DNA of 8,533 nucleotides from Pseudomonadota bacterium (GCA_023392225.1 JAEVZM010000475.1:1-8533); one strand, 5' to 3'; counted from the stretch's first letter, positions 1 to 7,965 are shown. Made by a program: numbers and translations. Notes: a model not told the origin generated them from the sequence alone.

Positions 1-377
1 GTCTCGTCGGCATCCTGGAGGTCGCGGGCAATCCGGCGGATGATGTCGTCGAGCTCGGCCTGGTGGGTCGGGCTGCGCCCGCGCTGGGGCGGCGTCATTG
101 CCCGCACCTTGTCGCCCAGCCGGGCGAGCATCTCGGCGGTCTCGCTGCCGCCCTCGAAGCCGGGCTCGTCATCGCCGCGGCGGGCGGCACCGACCGCATG
201 CTGCTCGACCGCAGCGCGGATCCAGGCCTCGAGCGACATCCCCGCCCGGCGCGCAGCCTCCTGCGCCATGCTCCGGATACGGGGATCCAGATTGCGTGCG
301 TTCCACGACTTGCCAGACGTCATAGACGTGACCCCACCGCCGGTCACCTGCCGCAGAGGTACGGCGTGAATCCCCAT
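1..377 (-). CDS. PodJ-like / SEL1-repeat family protein, N-terminal part (runs off left edge)
   Basis: This reading frame stays open from position 377 to the left edge, giving 125 residues with no stop, so only the N-terminus is present. Residues 19-55 (MTSGKSWNAR, then NLDPRIRSMAQEAARRAGMS and LEAWIRAAVEQHA) resemble the opening of rhizobial proteins annotated as PodJ localization factor or SEL1-repeat proteins. Those start with a short polar stretch ending in a Trp, then an amphipathic 'AAxxAARRxGMSxxxW' helix. The rest is charged and helical (for example DDIIRRIARDLQDADE), fitting the coiled-coil/disordered region that normally follows. PodJ homologues organise polar complexes in Caulobacter and relatives. 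Start: ATG at 377 has an AAGGAGG site 8 nt upstream (386-392). An in-frame ATG at 323 fits the family N-terminus better but has only a weak G-rich site. The gene is divergent from the acyl-CoA dehydrogenase. The family call is moderate, because the diagnostic C-terminal SEL1 and peptidoglycan-binding domains lie outside the window. Confidence 0.6.
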   Translation of the reverse strand, partial: MGIHAVPLRQVTGGGVTSMTSGKSWNARNLDPRIRSMAQEAARRAGMSLEAWIRAAVEQHAVGAARRGDDEPGFEGGSETAEMLARLGDKVRAMTPPQRGRSPTHQAELDDIIRRIARDLQDADE

Positions 378-385
378 CCGCGCAC

Positions 386-392
386 CCTCCTT
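386..392 (-). promoter_or_regulatory. Ribosome binding site AAGGAGG deciding the start of the PodJ-like gene
   Basis: On the minus strand, AAGGAGG is a full match to the anti-Shine-Dalgarno core. It lies 8 nt upstream of the ATG at 375-377. The internal ATG at 321-323 lacks such a site, so 377 is preferred even though it adds 18 residues to the usual family N-terminus. Confidence 0.6.
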
Positions 393-436
393 GGAGCAGA
401 AGGAATCGCCCCGGTGTCCCGCACGGAGGAGAATTC

Positions 437-462
437 GGTAAACTAGGTAAACAAAGCGTTAA
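437..462. promoter_or_regulatory. AT-rich regulatory patch: tandem GGTAAAC repeat and CtrA-like half-sites
   Basis: This lies in the 211-nt divergent gap between the PodJ-like gene and the acyl-CoA dehydrogenase. GGTAAACTA (437-445) is followed directly by GGTAAACAA (446-454), a 9-nt tandem repeat. Overlapping it, the minus strand reads TTAA-N7-TTTA (462 to 448), one base away from the alphaproteobacterial CtrA consensus TTAA-N7-TTAA. The site is about 70 nt upstream of the minus-strand ATG, a reasonable place for a promoter-proximal regulator. CtrA binding is inferred only from this match; AT-rich patches can produce it by chance. Confidence 0.35.
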
Positions 463-517
463 GTCTCTCACTAAGCCGGCGCGAATGCTTGTGTTTTCGG
501 CGCGTCGCGACCCCCGG

Positions 518-546
518 TTCCCCGGGCGCCGGCGGCGTACTAGGCT
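518..546 (+). promoter_or_regulatory. Candidate promoter for the acyl-CoA dehydrogenase gene
   Basis: TTCCCC (518-523), a 17-nt spacer and TAGGCT (541-546) make a weak -35/-10 pair. It ends 42 nt before the ATG. Support comes mainly from a nearly identical arrangement with the same 17-nt spacer before the GST operon (3040-3068). The -35 match is poor on its own. Confidence 0.3.
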
Positions 547-588
547 TGTCCCAGCGCGCCCGCCCGGCGCCCGACAGGACACCCCGCC

Positions 589-2370
589 ATGCCCGCCTAC
601 CGCGCCCCGATCGACAACACGCTGTTCCTCCTCGAGGACGTGCTCGGCCTCGAGCGCCATGCCAACCTCCCCGGCTTCGCCGAGGCGACGCCCGACACCG
701 TCGCCGCATTGCTGCGGGAGGCCGGCCGCTTCGCCGCCGAGGTACTGGCGCCGCTAAACCGGGTCGGCGACACGGCCGGCTGCGCCCGCCATGACGACGG
801 CTCGGTCACCACCCCGCCGGGGTTCCGCGAGGCCTATCGCGACTTCGCGGCGGGCGGATGGATCGGCCTCGCCGGCGATCCCGCCCATGGCGGCCAGGGC
901 CTCCCCTACGTGCTCGCCGCCGCGGTCAACGAATACGTCGCCTCCGCCAACATGGCGTTCGGGATGTATCCGGGGCTGACGCAAGGGGCGATCGCCGCGC
1001 TCACCCTGCATGGCACGGAGGCGCAGAAGCGGACCTACCTGCCGCGCCTGATGTCGGGCGAATGGGCCGGCACGATGAACCTCACCGAGCCGCAGGCCGG
1101 CACCGACCTCGGGCTGCTCCGCACCCGCGCCGCGCCGCGGCCGGACGGCAGCTACGCCATCACCGGGCAGAAGATCTTCATCTCCTCGGGCGAGCACGAC
1201 CTCGCCGGGAACATCGTCCACCTGGTGCTGGCGCGGATCGACGGCGCGCCGGCCGGCACCAAGGGCCTGTCGCTGTTCGTGGTGCCGAAATTTCTCCCGG
1301 AGGGCGACGGGCTGGGTGACCGGAACGCGCTCGCCTGCGGCGCGCTCGAGGCGAAGATGGGCATCCACGGCAACGCCACCTGCGTCATGAACTACGACGG
1401 CGCCACCGGCTGGCTGGTCGGCGAGGCCGACAAGGGCCTCCGGGCGATGTTCACGATGATGAACGAGGCCCGGCTCGGCGTCGGCATCCAGGGGCTCGCG
1501 GTCTCCGAGGCGGCGCTGCAGATGGCTGCCGCCTATGCCCGCGAGCGCCGCCAGGGCCGCGCGCTCGCCGCCCCGCGCGAGCCCGCCGCCCCGGCTGACC
1601 CGATCCTCGTCCACCCCGACATCCGCCGGACGCTCGCCACCATCCGCGGCTTCAACATCGCCGCCCGGGCACTGGTGCTGTCGGTGGCGCTCGACGCCGA
1701 CATCGCCTTCCGCTCGCCCGATACTGCGGCCCGCGAGGCGGCGGAGGACCGGCTCGGCCTGCTGACGCCGGTGGTGAAGGGCGTGCTGACCGACCGCGGC
1801 TTCGACAACGCCGTCGCCGCCCAGCAGGTGTTCGGCGGCGCCGGCTACATCGCCGAGACCGGCATCGAGCAGATCGTCCGCGATGCCCGCATCGCCATGA
1901 TCTACGAGGGCGCCAACGGCATCCAGGCGCTCGACCTGGTTGGCCGGAAGCTCGGCCGCGACGGCGGCCGCGCCATCACCGCCTTCTTCGCCGAGGTCGG
2001 CGATTTCGTCGAAGCCCACGACGGCGACGCCGCCCTCGCCCCGTTCGTCAAACCGCTGAAGCGCGGCCTCGACGACCTCAAGGGGGCGACGGTCTGGTTC
2101 ATGGCCAATGCGATGATGAAGCCGGACAACGGCGCCGCCGGCGCCACGGACTACATGCACCTCCTCGGCCTCGTCGCCCTCGGGCACATGTGGGGGCGAA
2201 TCGCGGTGGCGGTGCGCGACAAGGGGGAGGCGGCGACGCCCGCGGAGCGCGAGGACCTCGCCTTCGGCCGCGTGTTCATGGAGCGCACCATGCCGGAGAC
2301 CGCGCTCCGCCTCGCCCGGATCGAGGCCGGCGCCGGGACGCTCATGGCGATCCCCGACGCGGCGTTCTGA
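589..2370 (+). CDS. Acyl-CoA dehydrogenase, DmdC/long-form family with C-terminal extension
   Basis: This is a 593-residue FAD-dependent acyl-CoA dehydrogenase, which forms the trans-2,3-double bond in acyl-CoA (first step of beta-oxidation) in the cytoplasm. The length fits the roughly 590-600-residue class that includes 3-methylmercaptopropionyl-CoA dehydrogenase (DmdC) and many alphaproteobacterial fatty-acid enzymes, not the ~380-residue short form. Visible order: family-specific N-terminus (APIDNTLFLLEDVLG, residues 6-20); helical N-domain; FAD-contacting MNLTEPQAGTDLG (163-175) and KIFISSGEHD (195-204); QVFGGAGYIAE (413-423); and YEGANGIQALDL (439-450), whose Glu440 is the expected catalytic base. 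Residues from about 465 to the end form the extra C-terminal domain. The start is ATG 589, with AGGA 9 nt upstream (576-579). Acyl chain preference cannot be read from the sequence, and true DmdC activity is not claimed. A minus-strand gene separates it from its probable pathway partners downstream. Confidence 0.93.
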   Translation: MPAYRAPIDNTLFLLEDVLGLERHANLPGFAEATPDTVAALLREAGRFAAEVLAPLNRVGDTAGCARHDDGSVTTPPGFREAYRDFAAGGWIGLAGDPAHGGQGLPYVLAAAVNEYVASANMAFGMYPGLTQGAIAALTLHGTEAQKRTYLPRLMSGEWAGTMNLTEPQAGTDLGLLRTRAAPRPDGSYAITGQKIFISSGEHDLAGNIVHLVLARIDGAPAGTKGLSLFVVPKFLPEGDGLGDRNALACGALEAKMGIHGNATCVMNYDGATGWLVGEADKGLRAMFTMMNEARLGVGIQGLAVSEAALQMAAAYARERRQGRALAAPREPAAPADPILVHPDIRRTLATIRGFNIAARALVLSVALDADIAFRSPDTAAREAAEDRLGLLTPVVKGVLTDRGFDNAVAAQQVFGGAGYIAETGIEQIVRDARIAMIYEGANGIQALDLVGRKLGRDGGRAITAFFAEVGDFVEAHDGDAALAPFVKPLKRGLDDLKGATVWFMANAMMKPDNGAAGATDYMHLLGLVALGHMWGRIAVAVRDKGEAATPAEREDLAFGRVFMERTMPETALRLARIEAGAGTLMAIPDAAF

Positions 2371-2395
2371 AGGCGAAGCGCTCCCGGCGATCGTT

Positions 2396-2926
2396 CTAGC
2401 CGAACAGCCCGCAGGCTGTGGTCGCGACCTTCAGCCAACCGCCGGATCGCGCCTGCTTGACTGGAAACGGGCTGTCTGCCCGCAGCACGATGACGCAATC
2501 TCCCCGGGACAAATTGAATATCACCCGACTCCTTCGTTTCTTCTTTTCGTGAAACGCCACATCTGATGCGGCCTGCAAACGATCCCCCCTCCTGATAGAT
2601 GGATAATCGTCGCCACCACCCGCGACCAACAACCACAGCTGCCCATCTTCAGTCAGAAAATTCCCCCCATTCCTCATCGCCTGTATCTTCTTCCGCTTCC
2701 TCCCTTCTACTATCTCATGCCTCTTTGCTACTTCGTAGTATATGTGGCCGACCACTCCGAACCTGGACGCCGTAACGATATTGACCAGAGTCCCAACAGG
2801 CGGGACTACGAAGCTGGCGGCCGCTATCAGGACGGCGGCCGCTCCAACGAACTTGGCCGCGCTCTCGAACCAGGTCAGCCACCGCCCCGCCAGCCCACGG
2901 GTTTCGCTCCTTCGGTGTTCCGCCAT
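2396..2926 (-). CDS. Unrecognised single-pass membrane protein with C-terminal SH3-like region
   Basis: I do not recognise this gene. It encodes 176 residues from ATG 2926. A GTG at 2971 would add 15 residues, and neither start has a strong ribosome site (AGGCGGG lies about 8 nt before the ATG). Visible parts: a basic N-terminus (MAEHRRSETR); one hydrophobic segment (about 22-48, AAKFVGAAAVLIAAASFVV followed by PPVGTLVNIV); a strongly basic stretch (GRKRKKIQ, 75-82); and a C-terminal region (about 112-175) with a bacterial SH3-like pattern: GDRLQA, a basic loop, IFNLSRGDCVIVL (136-148) and SGGWLKVATTACGLFG. The positive-inside rule would keep the N-terminus cytoplasmic, but the basic stretch after the segment makes topology unclear. 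GC is clearly lower than around it: a hand count gives 31/60 at 2521-2580 against 43/60 at 1621-1680. It is convergent with the dehydrogenase (25-nt gap) and divergent from the GST operon, which suggests transfer into the locus. Confidence 0.65.
   Translation of the reverse strand: MAEHRRSETRGLAGRWLTWFESAAKFVGAAAVLIAAASFVVPPVGTLVNIVTASRFGVVGHIYYEVAKRHEIVEGRKRKKIQAMRNGGNFLTEDGQLWLLVAGGGDDYPSIRRGDRLQAASDVAFHEKKKRRSRVIFNLSRGDCVIVLRADSPFPVKQARSGGWLKVATTACGLFG
2404..2419. terminator. Inverted repeat near the convergent gene ends
   Basis: ACAGCC-CGCA-GGCTGT is a perfect 6-bp stem with a 4-nt loop, just inside the 3' end of the minus-strand gene and 34 nt past the dehydrogenase stop. A 10-nt palindrome GGTCGCGACC (2420-2429) adjoins it. 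There is no T-run on either side, so a factor-independent terminator is only a possibility. Confidence 0.25.
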
Positions 2927-3039
2927 CTTGTCCCGCCTGAACAATCCAGAGTCCGCCCATCCAGAATACACCCTGTGATTGATGGCGTGCCCTCGAATAA
3001 TCGCCGCGCGTACGGCGTTCTGACCGGGGCCTCCGACCG

Positions 3040-3068
3040 TTCCCTTGCCCGCCGATCACCCCTAGACT
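3040..3068 (+). promoter_or_regulatory. Candidate promoter for the GST-thiolase-hydratase/dehydrogenase operon
   Basis: TTCCCT (3040-3045), a 17-nt spacer and TAGACT (3063-3068) end 23 nt before the GST start codon. The same motif pair and spacing occurs before the acyl-CoA dehydrogenase (518-546), which is the main reason to list it. The rest of the gap from 2972 shows no other clear element. Confidence 0.3.
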
Positions 3069-3078
3069 GCCCACCCAC

Positions 3079-3084
3079 GGAGGA
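3079..3084 (+). promoter_or_regulatory. Ribosome binding site GGAGGA fixing the GST start
   Basis: GGAGGA ends 7 nt before ATG 3092. It rules out the longer reading frame that begins at 2717 and runs antisense to the neighbouring gene. Confidence 0.75.
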
Positions 3085-3091
3085 GACGCGC

Positions 3092-3727
3092 ATGGCTGAA
3101 TACGTCCTCACCTGCTTCGACAAGTCGGGCAATTCCTACAAGGCCGCCCTGATGCTGGAGCTGACCGGCTGCGACTGGGAGCCCCGACTCGTCGACTATT
3201 TCCACGGCGAGACCCGCGGCGAGGACTATCGCGCGCTGAACGTGATGGGCGAGGCACCGGTGCTGATCCACGGCGAGACGGTGCTGTCGCAATCCGGCGT
3301 CATCCTCGACTATCTCGCCGAGGTCACCGGCCGGTTCGGCCCGAAGACGCCGGAGGAGCGCCGCGAGGTGCTGCGCTGGATCCTCTTCGACAACCACAAG
3401 CTCACCAGCTACACCGCGACGCTGCGCTTCATGCGCTCGATCGCCAATACCGGCGAGACGCCCGTGACCGAGTTCCTCGACGGCCGGGCGCGCGGCGCCT
3501 GGGGCGTGCTCGACCGCCATCTTAAGAGCAACGACTTCGTCATCGGCGCGCGGCCGACCATCGCCGACTTCTCGCTCTGCGGCTACCTGTTCTATGACGG
3601 CGAGATCGGCATCGACATCGCCGACTATCCGGCGATGGCCGCCTGGCGCGAGCGCATCCGCGCGCTGCCCGGCTGGAAGGGCCCCTACGCGCTGATGCCG
3701 GCGGCGCCGATGCCCGCCACGCTCTGA
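3092..3727 (+). CDS. Glutathione S-transferase family protein
   Basis: A 211-residue cytosolic GST-type protein. The N-terminal thioredoxin-like domain (about 1-80) holds the signature EAPVLIHGETVLSQSGVILD: Pro56 is the expected cis-proline and Gln67-Ser68 the usual glutathione gamma-glutamyl contact. The C-terminal all-helical domain (about 88-205) has the N-capping box TIADFS (156-161) and an alphaproteobacterial-style end, YPAMAAWRERIRALPGW. Family members conjugate or reduce using glutathione; the real substrate is unknown. The catalytic residue near the N-terminus is not certain (Ser12, Ser15 and Tyr16 lie in the right area). The start at 3092 is supported by GGAGGA (3079-3084) 7 nt upstream. 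The frame is open back to 2717, but that extension overlaps the opposite-strand gene and looks unlike a protein. The thiolase follows after 7 nt, so it is the first gene of a beta-oxidation operon. A role linked to acyl-CoA metabolism or to its reactive products is inferred from context. Confidence 0.9.
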   Translation: MAEYVLTCFDKSGNSYKAALMLELTGCDWEPRLVDYFHGETRGEDYRALNVMGEAPVLIHGETVLSQSGVILDYLAEVTGRFGPKTPEERREVLRWILFDNHKLTSYTATLRFMRSIANTGETPVTEFLDGRARGAWGVLDRHLKSNDFVIGARPTIADFSLCGYLFYDGEIGIDIADYPAMAAWRERIRALPGWKGPYALMPAAPMPATL

Positions 3728-3734
3728 TCCGGCA

Positions 3735-4942
<1,208 letters not shown>

Positions 4943-4943
<1 letters not shown>

Positions 4944-7165
4944 TGAGCGACGACAACTTCCGCCTCGACCACGATGCCGACGGCATCCTCACCGTCACCT
5001 GGGACATGCCCGGCCGGTCGATGAATGTCTTCGACGTCGCCGTGATGGACGAGCTCGAGGCGATCGTCACCCGCATCGCCGGCGACGACGCCGTCACCGG
5101 CGTGATCATCACCTCCGGCAAGGACACCTTCTCCGGCGGTGCCGACCTCAACATGCTCGACCGCCTGCTCGGCGGGTTCCGCGCGGCGGTCGCCGCGGGC
5201 GCGCGCGAAGCGGCCATGGAGCGGCTCTATGCCGAGACCTTCCGCCTCGGCGACCTGTTCCGCCGGCTGGAGACCTGCGGCAAGCCGGTGGTGGCGGCGA
5301 TCAACGGTACCTGCGTCGGCGGCGCCTTCGAGCTGGCGCTGGCCTGCCACGGCCGCATCGCCGCGGACGACGACAAGGTCAAGCTCGGCCTGCCCGAGGT
5401 GCGGGTCGGGCTGATGCCCGGGGCCGGCGGCAGCCAGCGGGTCGTCCGCCTCGTGGGCACCCAGGATGCGCTGGCGATGCTCCTCAAGGGCGAGCAGCTG
5501 AAGCCGGCGCGGGCCAAGGCCCTCGGCCTCCTCGACGCGGTGGTGCCGGCGGGCGAGCTGCTCGACGCCGCGCGACGCTGGCTGAAGGAGACGCCGCGAC
5601 GGCGCGCGCCGTGGGACGAGGACGGCTTCAAGGGCCCCGCGCCGAAGGTGTTCTCGCGAGAGGGCTTCAACCTCTGGCCGGCCGCCAATGCCCACTACCG
5701 GAAGGAGACCCACGACAACTATCCCGGCGCCCGGGCGCTGCTCTCGGCGGTATTGGAGGGGCTGCAGCTGCCGTTCGACCAGGCGCTCCGGGTCGAGCAG
5801 CGCTGGTTCGCCCACGTCATCCAGACCGACGAAGCGGCAGCGATGATCCGCTCGCTGTTCGTCTCGCTCCAGGAGCTCAACAAGCTCGCCCGCCGGCCGG
5901 CGGAGGTGGCGCCGACCGCGGTCCGCCGGCTCGGCATCCTCGGTGCCGGCTTCATGGGCGCCGGCATCGCCACGGTCGCGGCCCGCGCCGGGATCGCGGT
6001 GGCGCTGCTCGACCGCGACCTCGAGGCCGCCGAGCGCGGCAAGGCGGCGGTGGCGGCTTCGCTCGGCAAGGCGGTCTCGCGCGGGCGGATGACCGCCGAC
6101 GACCGCGACGCCGCGCTGACCCGCATCGCCCCCGGCACCGACTTCGCCACGCTGGGCGACGCCGACCTCGTGATCGAGGCGGTGTTCGAGGACCGGGCGG
6201 TCAAGGAGGAAGTGCTCGCCCGCGCCGGTGCCGCCATGCGGAACGATGCGATTCTTGCCTCGAACACCTCGACCCTGCCGATCACCTCGCTCGCCGCGGC
6301 GTCGTCACGGCCGGCCGACTTCATCGGCCTCCACTTCTTCTCCCCGGTCGAGAAGATGATGCTGGTCGAGGTGATCATGGGAAGCGAGACGGGCGACCGC
6401 GCGCTCGCCGCCGCGCTCGATTTCGTCCGCCTGATCAGGAAGACCCCGATCGTCGTCAACGATGCCCGCGGCTTCTACACCTCGCGGGTGGTGACGACCT
6501 ATATCGGCGAGGGCCACCGCATGCTGGTCGAGGGCGTGCCGCCGGCGATGATCGAGAACCTCGCCCGCGCCGCCGGCCTGCCGGTCGGGCCGCTCGCCCT
6601 CAACGACGAGGTGGCGATCGACCTCTCGCTCCGCATCATGGACGCGACCCGCGCCGACCTCGGCGAGGATGCGGTGCCCGAGGCGGCCTACCGGCTGGTC
6701 GCGGCCATGGTCGGCGAGGGCCGGCTCGGCCGGAAAAACGGCAAGGGCTTCTACGACTATCCCGACGCTCCGGCGGGGAAGAAGCGGCTGTGGCCCGGCC
6801 TCCGGGACCTCCACCCGCCGCGGCGCGACATCGCGGCGATCGACCAGGCGGAGCTGAAGCTCCGGTTCCTCGCGATCATGGCGCTCGAGACGGCGCGCTG
6901 CTTCGAGGAGGGCGTGCTCACCGACGTTCGCGAGGCCGATGTCGGCGCGATCCTCGGCTTCGGCTTCCCGCCCTTCACCGGCGGAACGCTGTCCTACATC
7001 GACTTCACCGGCACGGGGAAATTCGTCGCCCGGCTCGACCGCCTGGCGCACGAGCACGGCCCGCGTTTCGCGCCAAACGACCTCCTCCGCGACCTCGCCC
7101 GCACCGGCGAATCATTCTACGGCCGCTTTCCGCCACCCCACGCGGATGCGCCGGAGCGGGGATAG
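4943..7165 (+). CDS. Bifunctional enoyl-CoA hydratase / 3-hydroxyacyl-CoA dehydrogenase (FadB/FadJ type)
   Basis: A 740-residue alpha subunit of the fatty-acid oxidation complex, close in size to FadB (729) and FadJ (714). The crotonase domain (about 1-190) has the oxyanion-hole segment GKDTFSGGADLNML (59-72) and NGTCVGGAFELALA (121-134). The two expected catalytic glutamates are Glu130 and Glu152 (LPEVRVGLMPGAGGSQR). The NAD-binding domain has the Rossmann motif GILGAGFMGAGIA (331-343). The dehydrogenase active site is HFFSPVEKMMLVEV, with His464 and Glu476 spaced 12 residues apart as in FadB, and NTSTLPI (441-447). The C-terminal half includes GRKNGKGFYDY (596-606) and the duplicated helical domain. 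It hydrates trans-2-enoyl-CoA and oxidises L-3-hydroxyacyl-CoA for the thiolase encoded just upstream. ATG 4943 overlaps the thiolase stop by one base (TGATG); a GTG at 4940 would add one residue. A GAGCGG stretch 5 nt before the ATG is a weak ribosome site. Confidence 0.95.
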
Positions 7166-7173
7166 CGGCGCCG

Positions 7174-7186
7174 CCGCGGGCCGCGG
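7174..7186 (+). terminator. GC-rich hairpin just after the beta-oxidation operon
   Basis: CCGCG-GGC-CGCGG forms a 5-bp stem with a 3-nt loop 9 nt past the stop codon. No T-run follows (the next bases are TGAAAAGG), so it is a weak terminator candidate or only an RNA 3'-end stabiliser. Confidence 0.25.
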
Positions 7187-7213
7187 TGAAAAGGGGCAAG
7201 TCCTTGATAAGAC

Positions 7214-7288
7214 GGGTAGATATTCCTGCAAAATGATGACTCGACATCCGCGTCCCGCGGGGATAGATGCTAAGGCATATATTCCTGC
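7214..7288 (+). repeat. Duplicated motifs in the regulator's upstream region (candidate operators)
   Basis: In the 155-nt gap before the S24 regulator, ATATTCCTGC occurs twice (7220-7229 and 7279-7288). A GGG(A)TAGAT element precedes each copy (7214-7221 and 7260-7268). The second copy lies in an imperfect dyad GGCA-N8-TGCC (7274-7289), and between the copies is a perfect hairpin CCGCG-TCC-CGCGG (7248-7260). LexA/cI-like regulators often bind repeated sites in their own promoter, so autoregulation here is plausible but inferred. A weak -35-like TTGATA lies at 7204-7209; no convincing -10 was found. Confidence 0.35.
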
Positions 7289-7309
7289 CGCGTCGGCGGG
7301 ATACGGCAC

Positions 7310-7314
7310 GGAGG
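7310..7314 (+). promoter_or_regulatory. Ribosome binding site GGAGG selecting the GTG start of the S24 regulator
   Basis: GGAGG is 6 nt before the GTG at 7321. The upstream in-frame ATG at 7267 has no such site and would add an 18-residue Arg-rich leader not expected for this family, so 7321 is preferred. Confidence 0.7.
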
Positions 7315-7320
7315 GGTCTC

Positions 7321-7965
7321 GTGCTGTCGCATGAGCGGATCTGGGCGGCGATCGATGCGGTCGCCAGGCGCCACAACATGACGACCTCGGGCCTCGCCCG
7401 GCGGGCGGGCCTCGACCCGACGACGTTCAACCCCTCCAAGCGCACCGGGCCGGACGGGCGCGAGCGCTGGCCCTCGACCGAGAGCGTCTCCAAGATTCTC
7501 AAGGCCACCGGCATGTCGCTGGCCGAGTTCACCGGCCTCTTCGACGGCGACGTCTCCTATCCCGCCGCCGAGACCGGCTTCCGCCAGGTGCCGCTCCTGG
7601 GGCTCGCCCAGGCCGGCGCCGGCGGCTTCTTCGACGATGGCGGCTTCCCCGCCGGCCACGGCTGGGACGAGGTCGCGGCACCGGTCGCCCGCGGCGAGGG
7701 CATCTATGCGCTGCAGGTCACCGGCGATTCGATGATGCCGGTCTATCGCCACGGCGATACCATCATCGTCTCGCCGAGCGAGGAGGCGCGGCGCGGCGAC
7801 CGGGTGGTGGTCAAGACCCGCGACGGCGAGGTGATGGCCAAGGTGCTCGCCAGGAAGACCACGCGATCGGTGCAGCTCGCCTCGCTCAACCCGGACCATC
7901 CGGACCGGACGATCCCGATGGCGGAGGTCGAATGGATCGCGCGGATCATGTGGGCCAGCCAGTGA
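7321..7965 (+). CDS. HTH transcriptional regulator with S24 (LexA/cI-like) peptidase domain
   Basis: A 214-residue protein with a DNA-binding N-terminus and a LexA-type serine/lysine self-cleavage domain. Residues 4-75 form a helix-turn-helix region (ERIWAAIDAVARRHNMTTSG, then LARRAGLDPTTFNPSKR). The S24 domain covers about 88-212. Ser137 in VTGDSMMPVYRHGDTIIV is the nucleophile and Lys174 in EVMAKVLARK the general base; their spacing of 37 equals that of Ser119/Lys156 in E. coli LexA. The linker holds Ala-Gly bonds at 98-99 and 100-101 (LAQAGAGG) in the right area for cleavage. Such proteins repress genes until cleaved, or act as repressors without SOS control. It starts at GTG 7321 with GGAGG 6 nt upstream. 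It is probably not canonical LexA: the N-terminus differs from LexA's winged helix. It overlaps the downstream exported nuclease-like gene, so the two are probably co-transcribed. Its targets are unknown. Confidence 0.9.
   Translation: MLSHERIWAAIDAVARRHNMTTSGLARRAGLDPTTFNPSKRTGPDGRERWPSTESVSKILKATGMSLAEFTGLFDGDVSYPAAETGFRQVPLLGLAQAGAGGFFDDGGFPAGHGWDEVAAPVARGEGIYALQVTGDSMMPVYRHGDTIIVSPSEEARRGDRVVVKTRDGEVMAKVLARKTTRSVQLASLNPDHPDRTIPMAEVEWIARIMWASQ

Noticed and set aside
40..446. Short plus-strand frames over the PodJ-like gene
   Set aside because: They are Ser/Arg/Pro-rich shadows. The minus strand has the coherent helical protein with a full ribosome site.
754..2187. 477-codon open frame on the minus strand opposite the acyl-CoA dehydrogenase
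   Set aside because: It is antisense to a well-supported enzyme with all its motifs. The product is a low-complexity Gly/Ala/Glu/Arg/His-rich chain typical of mirror frames in high-GC DNA.
2717..3091. N-terminal extension of the GST frame back to 2717
   Set aside because: It overlaps the opposite-strand membrane/SH3-like gene, has no family similarity, and GGAGGA at 3079 clearly marks ATG 3092 as the start.
2371..3091. Insertion sequence or prophage remnant carrying the lower-GC gene
   Set aside because: No transposase, integrase, terminal inverted repeats or target duplication could be seen at its borders. Only the base composition and position hint at transfer.
7204..7232. TTGATA-N17-TGCAAA as a promoter of the regulator
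   Set aside because: The -10 half is poor and overlaps the ATATTCCTGC repeat. It is mentioned only as weak context and not listed as a promoter.
7267..7320. Upstream ATG start for the S24 regulator
   Set aside because: It would add an 18-residue Arg-rich leader, has no ribosome site, and includes the candidate operator repeat in the coding region. GTG 7321 has GGAGG at good spacing.
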